From Burkholderia sp. (lineage in GTDB: Bacteria; Pseudomonadota; Gammaproteobacteria; Burkholderiales; Burkholderiaceae), in NCBI GenBank assembly GCA_028292565.1, contig JAQGMD010000010.1, positions 1 to 29,692 on the forward strand: a stretch of 29,692 nt of DNA, in the 5' to 3' direction. The position numbers and the translations under genes were made by a program. Under the pieces are notes generated by a model, which saw only the letters and a program-made list of their open reading frames with translations, was not told where the DNA came from and ran no database searches. This document shows positions 18,301-26,126 of this stretch, piece by piece (within the stretch, counting starts at the first letter, position 1; every line of letters begins with the position of its first letter).

Positions 18301-19471
18301 CCGCATTGCCGATTTGCGAAGCCTTGCTGTTGGAATTGGTGAATATGAAGGCGACGCGCTTGTCCGCATTCGGCGTCCTCCTTAACCGGGCAAAGCGTAG
18401 CGCGATACCGGCCACGCGCGCGACCCGGTCGGGTAGCGGTTCATATTCCACCGCCTCATTGGGCAAGCCGGAGGCGCGCGCCTTGAATGACACGGGGACG
18501 GTAATGATGCGCCCGTCGAACTCCGGAAGCACCACATTCATCGCCGCATCGAGCGGGTTGAACCCGCGCGCGGATTGCTGCCACGGACCAAGCATCATGC
18601 CGCTGGTCATCGCCTGCAGAACCGGCACGCCGAGCCGTTCCAGCACACCGACGGACCATCCCGCAGGTGTCGGCCCGCCCGGCGAAATCGCGCCCATCGC
18701 AAACGAGGTGGTGTTGATCAGCACGTCGATATGCGCGCCATGCTGCCCGCAAAAATAGCGTAATGCCGTCGGCAGTCCTTCGCTACCGTTGCTGCCCGCC
18801 TTTAATGAAGAGGTAAACACCGGCAGCACATTCATGCCGCGTTTTTCCAATGCGTCGACCAGCGCATCGATGAAGCGCGTATTGCCGCTCATCCAATGGG
18901 CGCGGTAAAAAACAATACCGACGCTCGGCCGCTCCGGTGCGCGTTGTGCAAGCCAATCAGCGATACCGGCGTCCTGCGGCAGGTCGGGGTGATAAATTCC
19001 GTGCTCGGGCAAAGCCATCGCCGGCTCGAACCCAAAACCGGTAAACAGAAAATGATCCGACAGATAGCGCAGCAATTGCGCCAGGTTCATGCTGCCGCCT
19101 GCCTGAAAGTAAGCCGCTACCTGATGCAACACGTCCGACGGCACGGTCGAGACGGCAGCCAGTTCCGGGTCCGGTTCGCCGGTACCGCTGATCGCTATCA
19201 AATGACGTCCCTGGCGGCGCGCGTGTTGCAGCAACTCGGCAAAGCCGGGGATGCCGCCGAGGCGGCCAAGCACGCGGAGGATAACGATTTGCGCCGAGGC
19301 GAGTGTTGATGTCAGCAAGGCGGCCATCTGCGCCTCGCTCACGATCGACTGCAGATTGACGGCGGTAACCGGCGCGAAGCCGTCCGGCATCTGCGGCAAG
19401 GCGCTGTGCAGCACCATCAGATCGTTTGGTGCGTGCGTCAGCAGCGCAATGCGTGCTCCGGTCGCGTTCAT
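15338..19471 (-). CDS. cobN: CobN, cobaltochelatase large subunit
   Basis: A protein of about 1377 residues of the CobN/BchH family, the porphyrin-binding subunit of ATP-dependent cobaltochelatase. Family marks are [87 protein letters not shown] and the C-terminal [16 protein letters not shown]. Two histidine-rich inserts stand out: residues about 660-696 (runs such as [20 protein letters not shown]) and about 874-892 ([13 protein letters not shown]). Starts at 19513 (GTG), 19486 and 19480 are also in frame. ATG 19471 lies one base after the ferredoxin stop (TGAGATG), the same layout as the next junction, so it was chosen. It pairs with the ChlI-ChlD fusion downstream. Confidence 0.93.
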   Translation of the reverse strand: MNATGARIALLTHAPNDLMVLHSALPQMPDGFAPVTAVNLQSIVSEAQMAALLTSTLASAQIVILRVLGRLGGIPGFAELLQHARRQGRHLIAISGTGEPDPELAAVSTVPSDVLHQVAAYFQAGGSMNLAQLLRYLSDHFLFTGFGFEPAMALPEHGIYHPDLPQDAGIADWLAQRAPERPSVGIVFYRAHWMSGNTRFIDALVDALEKRGMNVLPVFTSSLKAGSNGSEGLPTALRYFCGQHGAHIDVLINTTSFAMGAISPGGPTPAGWSVGVLERLGVPVLQAMTSGMMLGPWQQSARGFNPLDAAMNVVLPEFDGRIITVPVSFKARASGLPNEAVEYEPLPDRVARVAGIALRFARLRRTPNADKRVAFIFTNSNSKASQIGNAVGLDAPASLMNILNAMRAAGYRIGDLPESGTALIHELVDRCAYDNTYLTSEQLTRAAGRVTAEQYATWFADLPDELAERMNAQWGPPPGEAYVHDGHLTLAGIELGNAFVALQPPRGYGMDPDAIYHQPDLPPTHHYYALYRWLRDEWRADAIVHVGKHGTLEWLPGKGVGLSENCFPDAFLADMPLFYPFIINDPGEGSQAKRRAHAVVVDHLTPPMTTADTYGALAQLTQLVDEYYQVEILDPAKLPLLQQQIWELVKETNLDADLQARLLHHDHHDHHDHPHGHRHHAHDHDDHDHEHHDDELPAALANMGGADVAHLIEDLDGYLCELGAAQIRDGLHILGQAPENEQLVDMLVSLTRLPNQDIPGLQAEVARLFGLAIEGLLEQKGRRLHVRVAALERLAGRPVVTRADAIEAIDAICRKLFAVLHAHGYAESRIDEVLDATFGEIEKIDAASNGAAWRPAPRATGALLQQAHTRRVSAHAMEHDHDHPHSHHHHKSKGIAPSVSAKFVAKASRGVDMYDGLRRILGFACRDLVPNLARASDEIDNLLLGLSGAYVPAGPSGSPTRGMAHILPTGRNFYSVDPRSVPSQSAWRVGQQLAHEVLTRHVRETGDYPESVAISVWGTSAMRTHGDDVAQILALLGVRPLWRPENRQLTGVEVIPLEELKRPRIDVTTRISGFFRDAFPQLIDLVDDAVNAVLVLDEPLSQNFVRKHYLAEMGEWIGKGLPEDEAAQRAGYRIFGAKPGSYGAGILPLIQEKNWQADADFAEAYINWGGYAYGRGREGTDQRDAFRTRLAGVQVALHNQDNREHDIFDSDDYLQFHGGMIATIRALTGQQPRHYFGDSHDPARAQVRDLKEETLRVFRSRVVNPKWLASIRRHGYKGGLELTATVDYLFGYDATAQVMDDWMYEQVADSYAFDPDIQNFLREANPWAQNAIAERLLEAAGRGMWAEPKQQTLDALRELYLQSETLLEARGEKPRGA

Positions 19472-19472
19472 C

Positions 19473-19811
19473 TCAACCATCGGCATTCTCTGACTCTGCA
19501 ATGTCACCGACACCCAAGCGATGAAAAATAAGGTCGCTCACTTCGCGCCCGCCTTCCAGGTGTTCGCCGACAATACGTTCGAGCGCCTGTTCGTCGTGGC
19601 AGCGGTACCAGACACCGTCCGGATAGACGACCACGAACGGCCCCTTATTTTTGCAGACAACCATGCAATGCGTTCTGGTCCGCTTGACCCGCAGTTGCGG
19701 ACGGGCGTCAATCGCTTCGCCGAGGCGTTTGAACATCGCTTCCGCTTGCACCCCGTCTTTGGTGCAAAGCGGGCCGGTGCACATCAACACATGTTTGGTG
19801 TGGGTTCTCAT
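19473..19811 (-). CDS. Thioredoxin-like (2Fe-2S) ferredoxin of cobalamin operon
   Basis: A 112-residue small iron-sulfur protein of the thioredoxin-like ferredoxin type. Four cysteines are in the expected pattern: C11 and C16 in MCTGPLC, and C49 and C53 in [12 protein letters not shown], followed by a conserved [12 protein letters not shown] strand. Such ferredoxins are often found beside cobN or cobW and may donate electrons during corrin synthesis or cobalt reduction; the exact partner is unknown. The upstream ribosome site is weak. It lies 53 bases after cbtA and one base before the chosen cobN start. Confidence 0.88.
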   Translation of the reverse strand: MRTHTKHVLMCTGPLCTKDGVQAEAMFKRLGEAIDARPQLRVKRTRTHCMVVCKNKGPFVVVYPDGVWYRCHDEQALERIVGEHLEGGREVSDLIFHRLGVGDIAESENADG

Positions 19812-19864
19812 GATAGGTCTTTAATGTCGACGGATAGTGCCACCGGATGATGGCGGCCGGCTTG

Positions 19865-20599
19865 CTAGCGGGTTCTTTGGTAAAAGAATCCCATCAGTCC
19901 CCCGAGGGCGATCCAGAGCACGCCATTTGCAATAGCGGTGGCGTAAATGAAGGCGAGCGACAGTTCGGCAGGCGCGGAACTGCTGTAAACCTGCGGCTCT
20001 GGGGCGCCGACCAGATACGGAACAATGAGCAACAGCGCAGCTGCCGGCTTGGCGCTCCAGCGCCGTGCAAATACCGATAGCGAAAGTGCCGCAGCGGTAC
20101 AGATAGTCGTCAACAACCACCATAGCTGGCGGTCGGGCAACGCAGCCGCCTCGGTTCCCGGAACTTGCGGAGGCAATCCCAGCGAAGGGGCGATGAAGAA
20201 TACCGTGTAACCGGCCAGACCCCACAACAGGCCCGCACGCCATCCGCTGACGCCACCACGCAAATGAATCGCGGCTCCCAGCAACAGCGCAAAACCGACA
20301 GCGACGGATATATTCGACAGCGCCGTAAAGAAGGTTCTTTCCATGCCGTCTTCCGGCTGCCAGTTTCCATGCCCGTGACTATGGTCGTGACCATGATCGT
20401 GATGCGCATGCCCGGCGGACGAAGGCGCACTGGCGGCGTGCCGCTCAGCTGCTGCAGAAGCTGCTTCTTCGTAAGCTTCCGCCATGGCGATGATTGGACT
20501 CACCTGGACTTTCTGAACGCCGGTCAGTATCAGACCTGCCAACAGGCCCGACAATGCCGCTGCGGAAAGAATCCTTTTGAACCCTGCAGGACCGGACAT
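19865..20599 (-). CDS. cbtA: CbtA cobalt transporter subunit
   Basis: A membrane protein of about 244 residues of the CbtA family, predicted to import cobalt together with CbtB. It starts FKRILSAAALSGLLAGLILTG (first membrane segment). A histidine-rich loop follows, HAHHDHGHDHSHGHG (about residues 64-78), likely a metal-binding site. Then come five or so further hydrophobic segments, with GLAGYTVFFIAPSLGLPPQVPG as a family mark. Start ATG 20599 lies 11 bases after the cbtB stop; a GTG at 20620 that would overlap cbtB is possible. The pair sits directly behind the cobalamin riboswitch, the standard arrangement for cbtAB. Confidence 0.92.
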   Translation of the reverse strand: MSGPAGFKRILSAAALSGLLAGLILTGVQKVQVSPIIAMAEAYEEAASAAAERHAASAPSSAGHAHHDHGHDHSHGHGNWQPEDGMERTFFTALSNISVAVGFALLLGAAIHLRGGVSGWRAGLLWGLAGYTVFFIAPSLGLPPQVPGTEAAALPDRQLWWLLTTICTAAALSLSVFARRWSAKPAAALLLIVPYLVGAPEPQVYSSSAPAELSLAFIYATAIANGVLWIALGGLMGFFYQRTR

Positions 20600-20610
20600 A
20601 GCGGCTTCGG

Positions 20611-20811
20611 TCAGTGACACGGGAACCCGGCGGAATGGCGACCGTCGTGCGCCGCATTATGGAGCTCGGAAGTCTCAGCGAAACCCATGCCAAAGATGAG
20701 CACGATACCGAGACCGCCGGCCAGCAATACCGGCAGAATTTTTTCCTTCCAAACACTGGAGGAGCGGGATTGCGGATTGACGTTATCGAGTAAGCCGGGC
20801 ATTGATGACAT
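20611..20811 (-). CDS. cbtB: CbtB cobalt transporter subunit
   Basis: A 66-residue protein with one membrane segment (about residues 28-46, ILPVLLAGGLGIVLIFGMGF). It has the CbtB C-terminal histidine motif LHNAAHDGRHSAGFPCH. A perfect AAGGAG ribosome site six bases before ATG 20811 fixes the start; the frame remains open further upstream but carries no such signal. It is the first gene of the operon, with a leader of about 250 bases between the riboswitch core and the start codon. Confidence 0.93.
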   Translation of the reverse strand: MSSMPGLLDNVNPQSRSSSVWKEKILPVLLAGGLGIVLIFGMGFAETSELHNAAHDGRHSAGFPCH

Positions 20812-20817
20812 GTGATA

Positions 20818-20823
20818 CTCCTT
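20818..20823 (-). promoter_or_regulatory. Ribosome binding site of cbtB
   Basis: AAGGAG on the minus strand, six bases before the cbtB ATG. It decides the start within a longer open frame and is the site a cobalamin riboswitch acting on translation would be expected to mask. Confidence 0.8.
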
Positions 20824-21010
20824 CTTCAAAAGCGGCCCGGGCCAGGACGGCAATCGGGACGGAACAATGACATTCGCTGACCTGAAAGGCATCAGGAAAA
20901 CAAACAAGGCGATGCTTTGAATGCGAATGCAGAGACACAGGCTGCTATGTTGCGCATCAATGGGACACGCGTGAAACATCCTGTACGTCGAGAAGGGGGA
21001 ATAGAAATGG

Positions 21011-21050
21011 GTGCGCAGCAGAGCAATCCATCCGGGCGCCCTCCGCGCAC
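21011..21050 (-). promoter_or_regulatory. Possible riboswitch expression-platform hairpin
   Basis: Directly downstream of the riboswitch core, GTGCGC (21045-21050 on the minus strand) can pair with GCGCAC (21011-21016), and the loop holds the palindrome GGGCGCCC. There is no clean run of T after it, so a classic intrinsic terminator is not supported. Folding was not computed. Confidence 0.3.
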
Positions 21051-21060
21051 AAACTCTAGC

Positions 21061-21245
21061 TTCGCTTCAGGCCGGTCTCCGGGCTCACGAGTCGGTACCT
21101 ATCGTGTCAGGCACCATCAGATTCGCGCCTTCCCGTGCTTTGCACAGTGGCATATTGCGAAGCGATTACTCGTTTACCGTTGCGGGGGCAGCGTCGGAAT
21201 TATTCAACCATTTGAACTCACCGACTTCCCGTTTAACTTCCAGGG
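21061..21245 (-). ncRNA. Cobalamin (B12) riboswitch
   Basis: On the minus strand the conserved blocks occur in the right order and spacing: GTTAAACGGGAAG (21225-21237), GCTGCCCCCGCAACGG (21177-21192), GCCACTGTGCAAAGCACGGG (21132-21151) and the B12 box AGCCCGGAGACCGGCCTG (21068-21085). This is a textbook adenosylcobalamin-type aptamer. It heads the cbtB-to-hupE operon and should lower expression when B12 is plentiful. The outer helix boundaries are approximate. Confidence 0.96.
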
Positions 21246-21294
21246 AGAAGTATCGAACCTCCCCAGAAGACCTCAAGCAGTATTACTCAAGTAG

Positions 21295-21321
21295 TGTATA
21301 TGCCAACTATATAAAATGCAA
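21295..21321 (-). promoter_or_regulatory. Candidate promoter of the cobalamin operon
   Basis: An AT-rich stretch directly upstream of the riboswitch contains, on the minus strand, TTGCAT (21316-21321) and TATACA (21295-21300) separated by 15 bases. The spacing is short for a sigma-70 promoter, so this is only a candidate. No other gene or element was seen between the riboswitch and the end of the receiver gene at 21476. Confidence 0.3.
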
Positions 21322-21475
21322 GTAACCAATGAAATAGCTCCATCAGCGCGTGTTCAGGTTTTATCGGCTTTCGCTCTGCTTACTGCGCCTGCACGAAGTC
21401 GCAATGTTCCATGAGTCACCCGAAGCGCGCGTGACCGAGAACTCGGCACACGCCCCCAATGGCACCGGCGCTTGT

Positions 21476-22006
21476 TTAGTCAAGAAGCACGGACCCGTCA
21501 GGGCCCCACCGAACTTTCGTGATCCCCGGCTCTTCCGCTTCGAGGCGCTTCGCCTCCAGTTCCTGGGCAGTCATTTCACCCGCCTTCGCGCGTAATTCGT
21601 CGGCGAGCCGCCGATCTTCAGCAGTCGTGTCCCACCGCGCAAACGCCAGTTCGAATGCCTGCTTGAGCTCCGATGCCACCCAAGGCTTAGCGATATAGCG
21701 GAATACTTCGGCGCGATTGATTGCATCCAGAACCGTCTCGAATTCTGTAGACGCACTCAGTATCATGCGCACCGCCTCAGGTTGCACGCCCTTGATCGTC
21801 TTCAAGAATTCGACGCCGTTCATGGTCGGCATTCGGTAATCCGAGACGACCACATCGAAGCGAACCTCGGCGCTTCGCAGCAATGCTTGCTCGGGATCGG
21901 TGAAAATCTCAGGCCGCAGATCAACCCCGGAAAAACACTGGCGCAGTGATCTCTGCAGCGCGTGCAGCACGTTGATTTCATCATCCAACAAAAGAACGCG
22001 TCTCAT
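21476..22006 (-). CDS. Stand-alone receiver-domain response regulator
   Basis: A 176-residue protein with an N-terminal CheY-like receiver domain: acidic pair in LLLDDEINVLHAL (residues 4-16), phospho-accepting Asp in VVVSDYRMPTMNG (near residue 54), Ser in place of the usual Thr in MILSASTEFE, and the lysine in YIAKPWVASELK. The last 60 residues form a helical, charged tail that ends EEPGITKVRWGPDGSVLLD. No DNA-binding domain is present. The ATG overlaps the stop of the small upstream ORF as TGATG. It is the last gene of the signalling cluster and may act as a phosphate sink or a protein-interaction output for the kinases upstream. Confidence 0.9.
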   Translation of the reverse strand: MRRVLLLDDEINVLHALQRSLRQCFSGVDLRPEIFTDPEQALLRSAEVRFDVVVSDYRMPTMNGVEFLKTIKGVQPEAVRMILSASTEFETVLDAINRAEVFRYIAKPWVASELKQAFELAFARWDTTAEDRRLADELRAKAGEMTAQELEAKRLEAEEPGITKVRWGPDGSVLLD

Positions 22007-22197
22007 CACTCGAAGCACTCCCGATCAGCGTCATCCCGAACGGGCGTGGCACCTTCTTGTGTCGCCGCAGTGGGCGTAGCAACGGGTGCAACCGCCCACC
22101 GGCGGCCATGCCTCAGGACAGGGCAAAAAGTCACATCCCGACAACGGGCACGAGGAGTGGTTGAAAAAAGCCAGATCGGCATATCGCGATGTTGCAT
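22006..22197 (-). CDS. Uncharacterised 63-codon small ORF
   Basis: I do not recognise this protein. It would be 63 residues, starting MQHRDMPIWLFSTTPRARC and containing CRDVTFCPVLRHGRRWAVAP, with three cysteines and an acidic end (DDADRECFE). Support for translation comes from layout: GGAGGAG lies 8 bases before the ATG, made from the last codons of the HD-GYP gene, and its stop overlaps the start of the next receiver gene as TGATG. It fills exactly the gap between two cluster genes. It could instead be only a coupling leader for the receiver gene, but the fit at both ends makes real translation likely. Confidence 0.6.
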   Translation of the reverse strand: MQHRDMPIWLFSTTPRARCRDVTFCPVLRHGRRWAVAPVATPTAATQEGATPVRDDADRECFE

Positions 22198-22202
22198 TTG
22201 GA

Positions 22203-23696
22203 TTACTCCTCCCTGGTCAAGATGAAAACTGCAAGCGGGCGCTCGTTGGCTCGCTCGAATTCACGGATTTTGTCTATGTAACGATCATCGAGCACGCAGT
22301 TTTTAGGCAGGAGCAGCATTGTGTCCGCATTGTATAAATCGCGTGCCAGGATCATGCCCGGTTTCAACTCGTTCGAAATGATCTGAACCTCCGGCTTTCT
22401 TCTTACTTTCATCCTCGGAGCGGCTACCAGTTCGGCCAGCGCATCGACGACCGTTGGGTCGTAACGTCTCTCTCTATTCGCGCTCAACATGGACAGAGCC
22501 TCGTTTGGGCTAAGCTGTTTGTCGACTAGTGTCCCGATCTGGGCTGCATCGTAATCATTGACCGCGGCCAGGATGCGGGCGCCAAGCGGAATCGCCATGC
22601 CCTTCAGTCCGTCCGGATAGCCAAGCCCGTCGAAACGCTCATGATGGCTTCTAATCAGCTTTGCGGCGTCGTGCAAATGATCTAGCGCCATTAAACTCAC
22701 CTCGCCATTGATCGCGTGTTTGGCAAAGTCGGCCCGGTCCTGTCCCGCCAACGTTAACGATGGACGGCTCAAAAGCTTGTCGCTCAAGCCGATCTTGCCG
22801 ATATCATGCAACAGCGCAGCGAGAAAAACGTCTTGCACGTCGCTGTCAGGTAGTTCCATTTTCTGAGCGACAGTCCGCGCCAGGTCGGCCACGCGCCTCG
22901 AATGCCCGGCAAAACTCGACTCGCGCATTTCGATGAGGTTCGAAAACACTTGAATCGACGTGATGAAACTCTTTTTCAGCTTGTCATGCGCCTGTTCGAC
23001 GTGGGTCATTGCCTGTCGCAATTCCTCCGTGCGCGCGCTGACCTTGTCCTCAAGTGTCGCATTGAGCGCTTTCAGTTCTTCGTTTTGTTGCCGAGTAAGC
23101 GCTTCCAGCCGCCCCTTTTCCCGCTCGAGCTGCAGCCGCTCCAGCGCGTGCCGAACGCCGATCACGATATCGTTGTCTTCCCAAGGCTTGGCGACGTAAC
23201 GATAGATCTGTCCTTTGTTAATCGCTTCAACGATGGCCCCGACATCTGCATAACCGGTCAGGAGAATGCGCACGGTATCAGGTGACCTCATGCGGACCTG
23301 CTCAAGAAACTGGGCGCCGCTCATCTCCGGCATCCGCATGTCGGAGATCACCAGGTCGATCCGCTCTGCCGCAAGTAAACCGAGGCCTTGTGCGCCGCTC
23401 TCCGCCGTGAGCACGCGGTAACCAAGCGGTCGAAACAGGCGCCGCAGTGATGAGAGGATATTCGGTTCATCGTCAACGAATAGCAAAGTGCCCGGTGACG
23501 CCGCTAAGTGCCCCGCATCGTTACCATTTTTATGTGTGTCAGTTGTCATTCCGCTTGGCTCGCCAAATGCTGGTCGCTCTCCAGTTGAATAGGGAGTAGA
23601 CGGCAGCGTATTTGAAAACGTATTGCTGGATGGCGCCGGCCCGTCGTCGCCGACCGCGATGGCGAAGGACTGCCCGCGATCGCTGTGGGAGACCAT
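22203..23696 (-). CDS. Receiver-HD-GYP protein, probable c-di-GMP phosphodiesterase
   Basis: A 497-residue RpfG-like response regulator. After a low-complexity leader (1-65) comes a receiver domain (about 68-190) with D119 in VISDMRMPEMSG and K170 in AKPWEDND. A coiled coil follows (about 190-240). The HD-GYP domain (about 245-425) has H265, HDIGKIG (297-303), and HHERFDGLGYPDG (351-363), the complete catalytic signature for c-di-GMP hydrolysis. The C-terminal 60 residues (about 436-495) form an extra small domain, LKPGMILARDLYNADTMLLLP, like the stand-alone protein at 25627-25947. The ATG at 23696 lacks a clear ribosome site; ATG 23549, which removes the leader, is an alternative start. It lies 21 bases after the upstream kinase. 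Confidence 0.92.
   Translation of the reverse strand: MVSHSDRGQSFAIAVGDDGPAPSSNTFSNTLPSTPYSTGERPAFGEPSGMTTDTHKNGNDAGHLAASPGTLLFVDDEPNILSSLRRLFRPLGYRVLTAESGAQGLGLLAAERIDLVISDMRMPEMSGAQFLEQVRMRSPDTVRILLTGYADVGAIVEAINKGQIYRYVAKPWEDNDIVIGVRHALERLQLEREKGRLEALTRQQNEELKALNATLEDKVSARTEELRQAMTHVEQAHDKLKKSFITSIQVFSNLIEMRESSFAGHSRRVADLARTVAQKMELPDSDVQDVFLAALLHDIGKIGLSDKLLSRPSLTLAGQDRADFAKHAINGEVSLMALDHLHDAAKLIRSHHERFDGLGYPDGLKGMAIPLGARILAAVNDYDAAQIGTLVDKQLSPNEALSMLSANRERRYDPTVVDALAELVAAPRMKVRRKPEVQIISNELKPGMILARDLYNADTMLLLPKNCVLDDRYIDKIREFERANERPLAVFILTREE
22206..22212 (-). promoter_or_regulatory. Strong ribosome binding site of the small ORF
   Basis: GGAGGAG on the minus strand, 8 bases before ATG 22197. 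It lies within the final Arg-Glu-Glu-stop codons of the HD-GYP gene and is the best ribosome site in this cluster. Confidence 0.65.
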
Positions 23697-23717
23697 GGCG
23701 CGTACCCGATCACCCGA

Positions 23718-24791
23718 TCACCCGAGCTGATCCGTTATCACGTTTGCCGTGTGTGTGTGTTGAATCGGCAATGTAATGCGGAAGGTGGTGCCGACATTGG
23801 GTTCGCTGCAGACCTGGATGCCCCCATTATGTTTTTGTATGATGCCGTAGGAAAGCGATAGTCCGAGCCCCGTACCACTGCCGATTGGCTTCGTGGTAAA
23901 GAACGGGTCAAAGATGCGTGACAGGATTTCCTTCGGTATGCCAGCCCCGTTATCGGCAATTTCGATCCAGATGTTATCGCCGTCGCTGCCGGTACGAATC
24001 GTAATTTTCCCGTGCTTAGCCTGCATGGCATGTGCCGCATTAACCACGATGTTCATTACGACTTGGTTGATCTGCGTCGGCAGGCACTCCACTTCCGGTA
24101 TATCGCCGTACTCTTTGATCACATCGGCTTTGTATTTGACTTCGTTCGCCACTATATTGAGCGTCGAGTCGATGCCTTGGTGGATATTCACCCATTGCCA
24201 TTCCTGATGGGCGTCGACACGTGAAAAATCCTTTAAGTCCTGTACGATCTTGCGTACCCTGACGATCCCTTCCTTTGATTCGGACATCAGCGCCGCGATG
24301 TCTTCCTTCAGGAAATCGAGTTCTATACGTTCGCGCACCGTTCTCACATGCTGAACCACCGCCGGCGAACAGATGCTCGATTCCGCCTCCTCATAGACAT
24401 TTAGCATCTCGAACAGATTCGCCATGTAATTTTCCAGTGTTCCGAAATTGGAAAATATGTAGCCGATCGGGTTATTGATCTCATGGGCGACGCCGGCGGC
24501 GAGTTGCCCGATTGATGCAAGTTTTTCCGATTGCACCAATTGCTCCTGTGCCATGGAGAGCTTCGCGTTCAGTTCGGTCAGTTCCGTATTGCGGCGCAAC
24601 AGCTCGGCTTCTGCCGTTTCTCGCTTGCGAATGTCGTCTTCGAGACGGCCGTTCGCCTGGGCGAGTTGCGAGGTACGCTGCGCCACCAGTTCTTCGAGCT
24701 CGTCGAGGCGCGTGGCGTCCATAGGATCATTCTTTTGTTGTGAAACCGGCGGCGTTGTGTTCATCGTTCGTGACTCGGTTGGTTCGGTCAT
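23718..24791 (-). CDS. Soluble sensor histidine kinase
   Basis: A 357-residue kinase without membrane segments. A long coiled coil (about residues 25-90, with [20 protein letters not shown]) leads to the phospho-accepting H103 in [16 protein letters not shown]. The HATPase_c domain has the N box [16 protein letters not shown], the G1 box [10 protein letters not shown], the F box FDPFFTTK and the G2 box [14 protein letters not shown]. There is no separate sensory domain, so it may depend on partner proteins for input. ATG 24791 overlaps the HDOD stop as ATGA, which decides it over the earlier in-frame start at 24884. The two HK genes share the [13 protein letters not shown] H box. Confidence 0.92.
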   Translation of the reverse strand: MTEPTESRTMNTTPPVSQQKNDPMDATRLDELEELVAQRTSQLAQANGRLEDDIRKRETAEAELLRRNTELTELNAKLSMAQEQLVQSEKLASIGQLAAGVAHEINNPIGYIFSNFGTLENYMANLFEMLNVYEEAESSICSPAVVQHVRTVRERIELDFLKEDIAALMSESKEGIVRVRKIVQDLKDFSRVDAHQEWQWVNIHQGIDSTLNIVANEVKYKADVIKEYGDIPEVECLPTQINQVVMNIVVNAAHAMQAKHGKITIRTGSDGDNIWIEIADNGAGIPKEILSRIFDPFFTTKPIGSGTGLGLSLSYGIIQKHNGGIQVCSEPNVGTTFRITLPIQHTHTANVITDQLG

Positions 24792-25630
24792 ATGGTAAAA
24801 ATCTGGCACGCTTCCTCGAATTCCGATTCTGTTCCACGAAACAGAGCCTGGATCGCGTCGGGTGAAACGTTGAAACTGTTCCATGCACTCTCGCTCATGG
24901 GAGGCACCAGATCGTCTTCCAGGCGGCTAAGGTCAAGTGCGTGGGCGATTGCATCCGCAACGTGGACAAGACCGGGGATATCGCCGTGATCCTGAATTTT
25001 TGGTGCGTGATGGCTGCCGATCGCCCGTTGGATGATCACCGGGAATTTCCAATGCTCTGCCAATGCGAGGCCGGCAACAATGTGGTCCACGCCTAGCACC
25101 TTGCGTTCGGCTTCCAGCATGTAACAGTCGTGCGTGCGCCGGTAGGCAATGGCTTGGGAATACTGATCGGGGAAACTTGTCACTAACACCAGCTTGCCGA
25201 TGTCATGCAATAAACCCGTAATGAACGCGGCATCCTGGTTGAGTTTGGCTTCGCGTGCCAGCAGCTTGGCGCAAAGCGCGGTGCTGACGGAATGGCGCCA
25301 GAACACCTTGAAGTCGAAGGCCGCGTGCTGCGATGACGCAAATTTGTCGCTCACCGCGGCAGCTGTAATGAGCGTCCGTATGGAATCCATGCCTAAAATG
25401 ATGATGGCCTGTTGGATCGTCGTTACCTTGCGCGGCAAGCCATAAAACGAAGAATTTGCAATGCGCAAGGTCTTGGCCGTCAGCGCCTGGTCGCGCGAGA
25501 CTTTATCAGCCAATAGATCAATACTCGCGTCCGCCTGATCGAAGCTGGTCATCAGCTCGGCGACGACCGCTGGAAGCGATGGCAAGTCGCGAACGCTTTT
25601 AATGACATCAGCCAGGGAGAGTGTGGTCAT
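24788..25630 (-). CDS. HDOD domain signalling protein
   Basis: A 280-residue protein made almost wholly of an HDOD domain, a relative of HD phosphohydrolases found in many signalling proteins. It has LPSLPAVVAELM (16-27), LTAKTLRIANSSFYGLPRKV (50-69), the helix QAIIILGMDSIRTL, and a retained HD-like motif GLLHDIGKLV (139-148) with H113 and H207-H208. HDOD proteins usually act by binding partners rather than as enzymes, but this one keeps several of the histidines. The start overlaps the 106-residue gene and the end overlaps the kinase, both as ATGA, so the three are likely made together. Confidence 0.92.
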   Translation of the reverse strand: MTTLSLADVIKSVRDLPSLPAVVAELMTSFDQADASIDLLADKVSRDQALTAKTLRIANSSFYGLPRKVTTIQQAIIILGMDSIRTLITAAAVSDKFASSQHAAFDFKVFWRHSVSTALCAKLLAREAKLNQDAAFITGLLHDIGKLVLVTSFPDQYSQAIAYRRTHDCYMLEAERKVLGVDHIVAGLALAEHWKFPVIIQRAIGSHHAPKIQDHGDIPGLVHVADAIAHALDLSRLEDDLVPPMSESAWNSFNVSPDAIQALFRGTESEFEEACQIFTI

Positions 25631-25947
25631 TCCAGTTCGCCCAATCGATAGGCGGTTATGCGTTGCAGCAGGACACGGGCCGCACGGTCGGATCCCGACT
25701 TTCTGAATAGTCGGGTCAAGCGTTGTTGCACTCGCTCGCGTTCCGCCGTTAATTCGGCCTCGGTGAGTGCTTCGTTGACCACGTACACTGAGTCAATCTC
25801 ACGCCGACGCAGCGCTTTGATCGTGGTGTCTGTTAAAGCGCTGGCAGCCGGCAAAAGCACCGCGCCATGACTGTCCAGTATCGCTTGCGACAGAATCATT
25901 CCTGCTTCCACGTCATCCAGCTTCAATAGCTTTTTTCGACTAATCAT
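25627..25947 (-). CDS. Small stand-alone domain related to HD-GYP accessory region
   Basis: A 106-residue protein starting MISRKKLLKLDDVEAGMIL. Its core (about residues 8-55: VEAGMILSQAILDSHGAVLL, then a TDTTIKALRRREI helix and DSVYVV) looks like the small beta-rich segment that accompanies HD-GYP domains, and resembles the C-terminal part of the HD-GYP protein of this cluster. The second half is a charged helix with RVQQRLTRLFRKSGS. The function is unknown; an adaptor or ligand-binding role is a guess. GAGGG lies 8 bases before ATG 25947, and the stop overlaps the HDOD start as ATGA. Confidence 0.8.
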   Translation of the reverse strand: MISRKKLLKLDDVEAGMILSQAILDSHGAVLLPAASALTDTTIKALRRREIDSVYVVNEALTEAELTAERERVQQRLTRLFRKSGSDRAARVLLQRITAYRLGELE

Positions 25948-26126
25948 GGCGTGACCCTCGGTCGGCCGGCGCCGCGAGGCTGCGCGATCCGGTATCCCGA
26001 CCCCCGCTGCCGGCAACTGTCCGGCGCTCGAGAACCTCATTCGCTGATGCGGCACACCGCACCCCATCATTCCCAAGAAGGCTTACATTCAATTTATTCG
26101 GCATTCGTGCCTTCGCATGGTCGCGT
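25948..26126. other. Gap between the receiver-ATPase gene and the small domain gene
   Basis: This is the only sizeable gap inside the signalling cluster (179 bases). No convincing gene or hairpin terminator was seen. It could hold an internal promoter for the downstream five or six genes, but no clear -35 and -10 pair was found. Confidence 0.4.

Noticed and set aside
23701..23720. Short tandem repeat CGATCACC CGATCACC between the kinase and HD-GYP genes
   Set aside because: Only two copies, and partly within the kinase stop region. Too little to call an operator.
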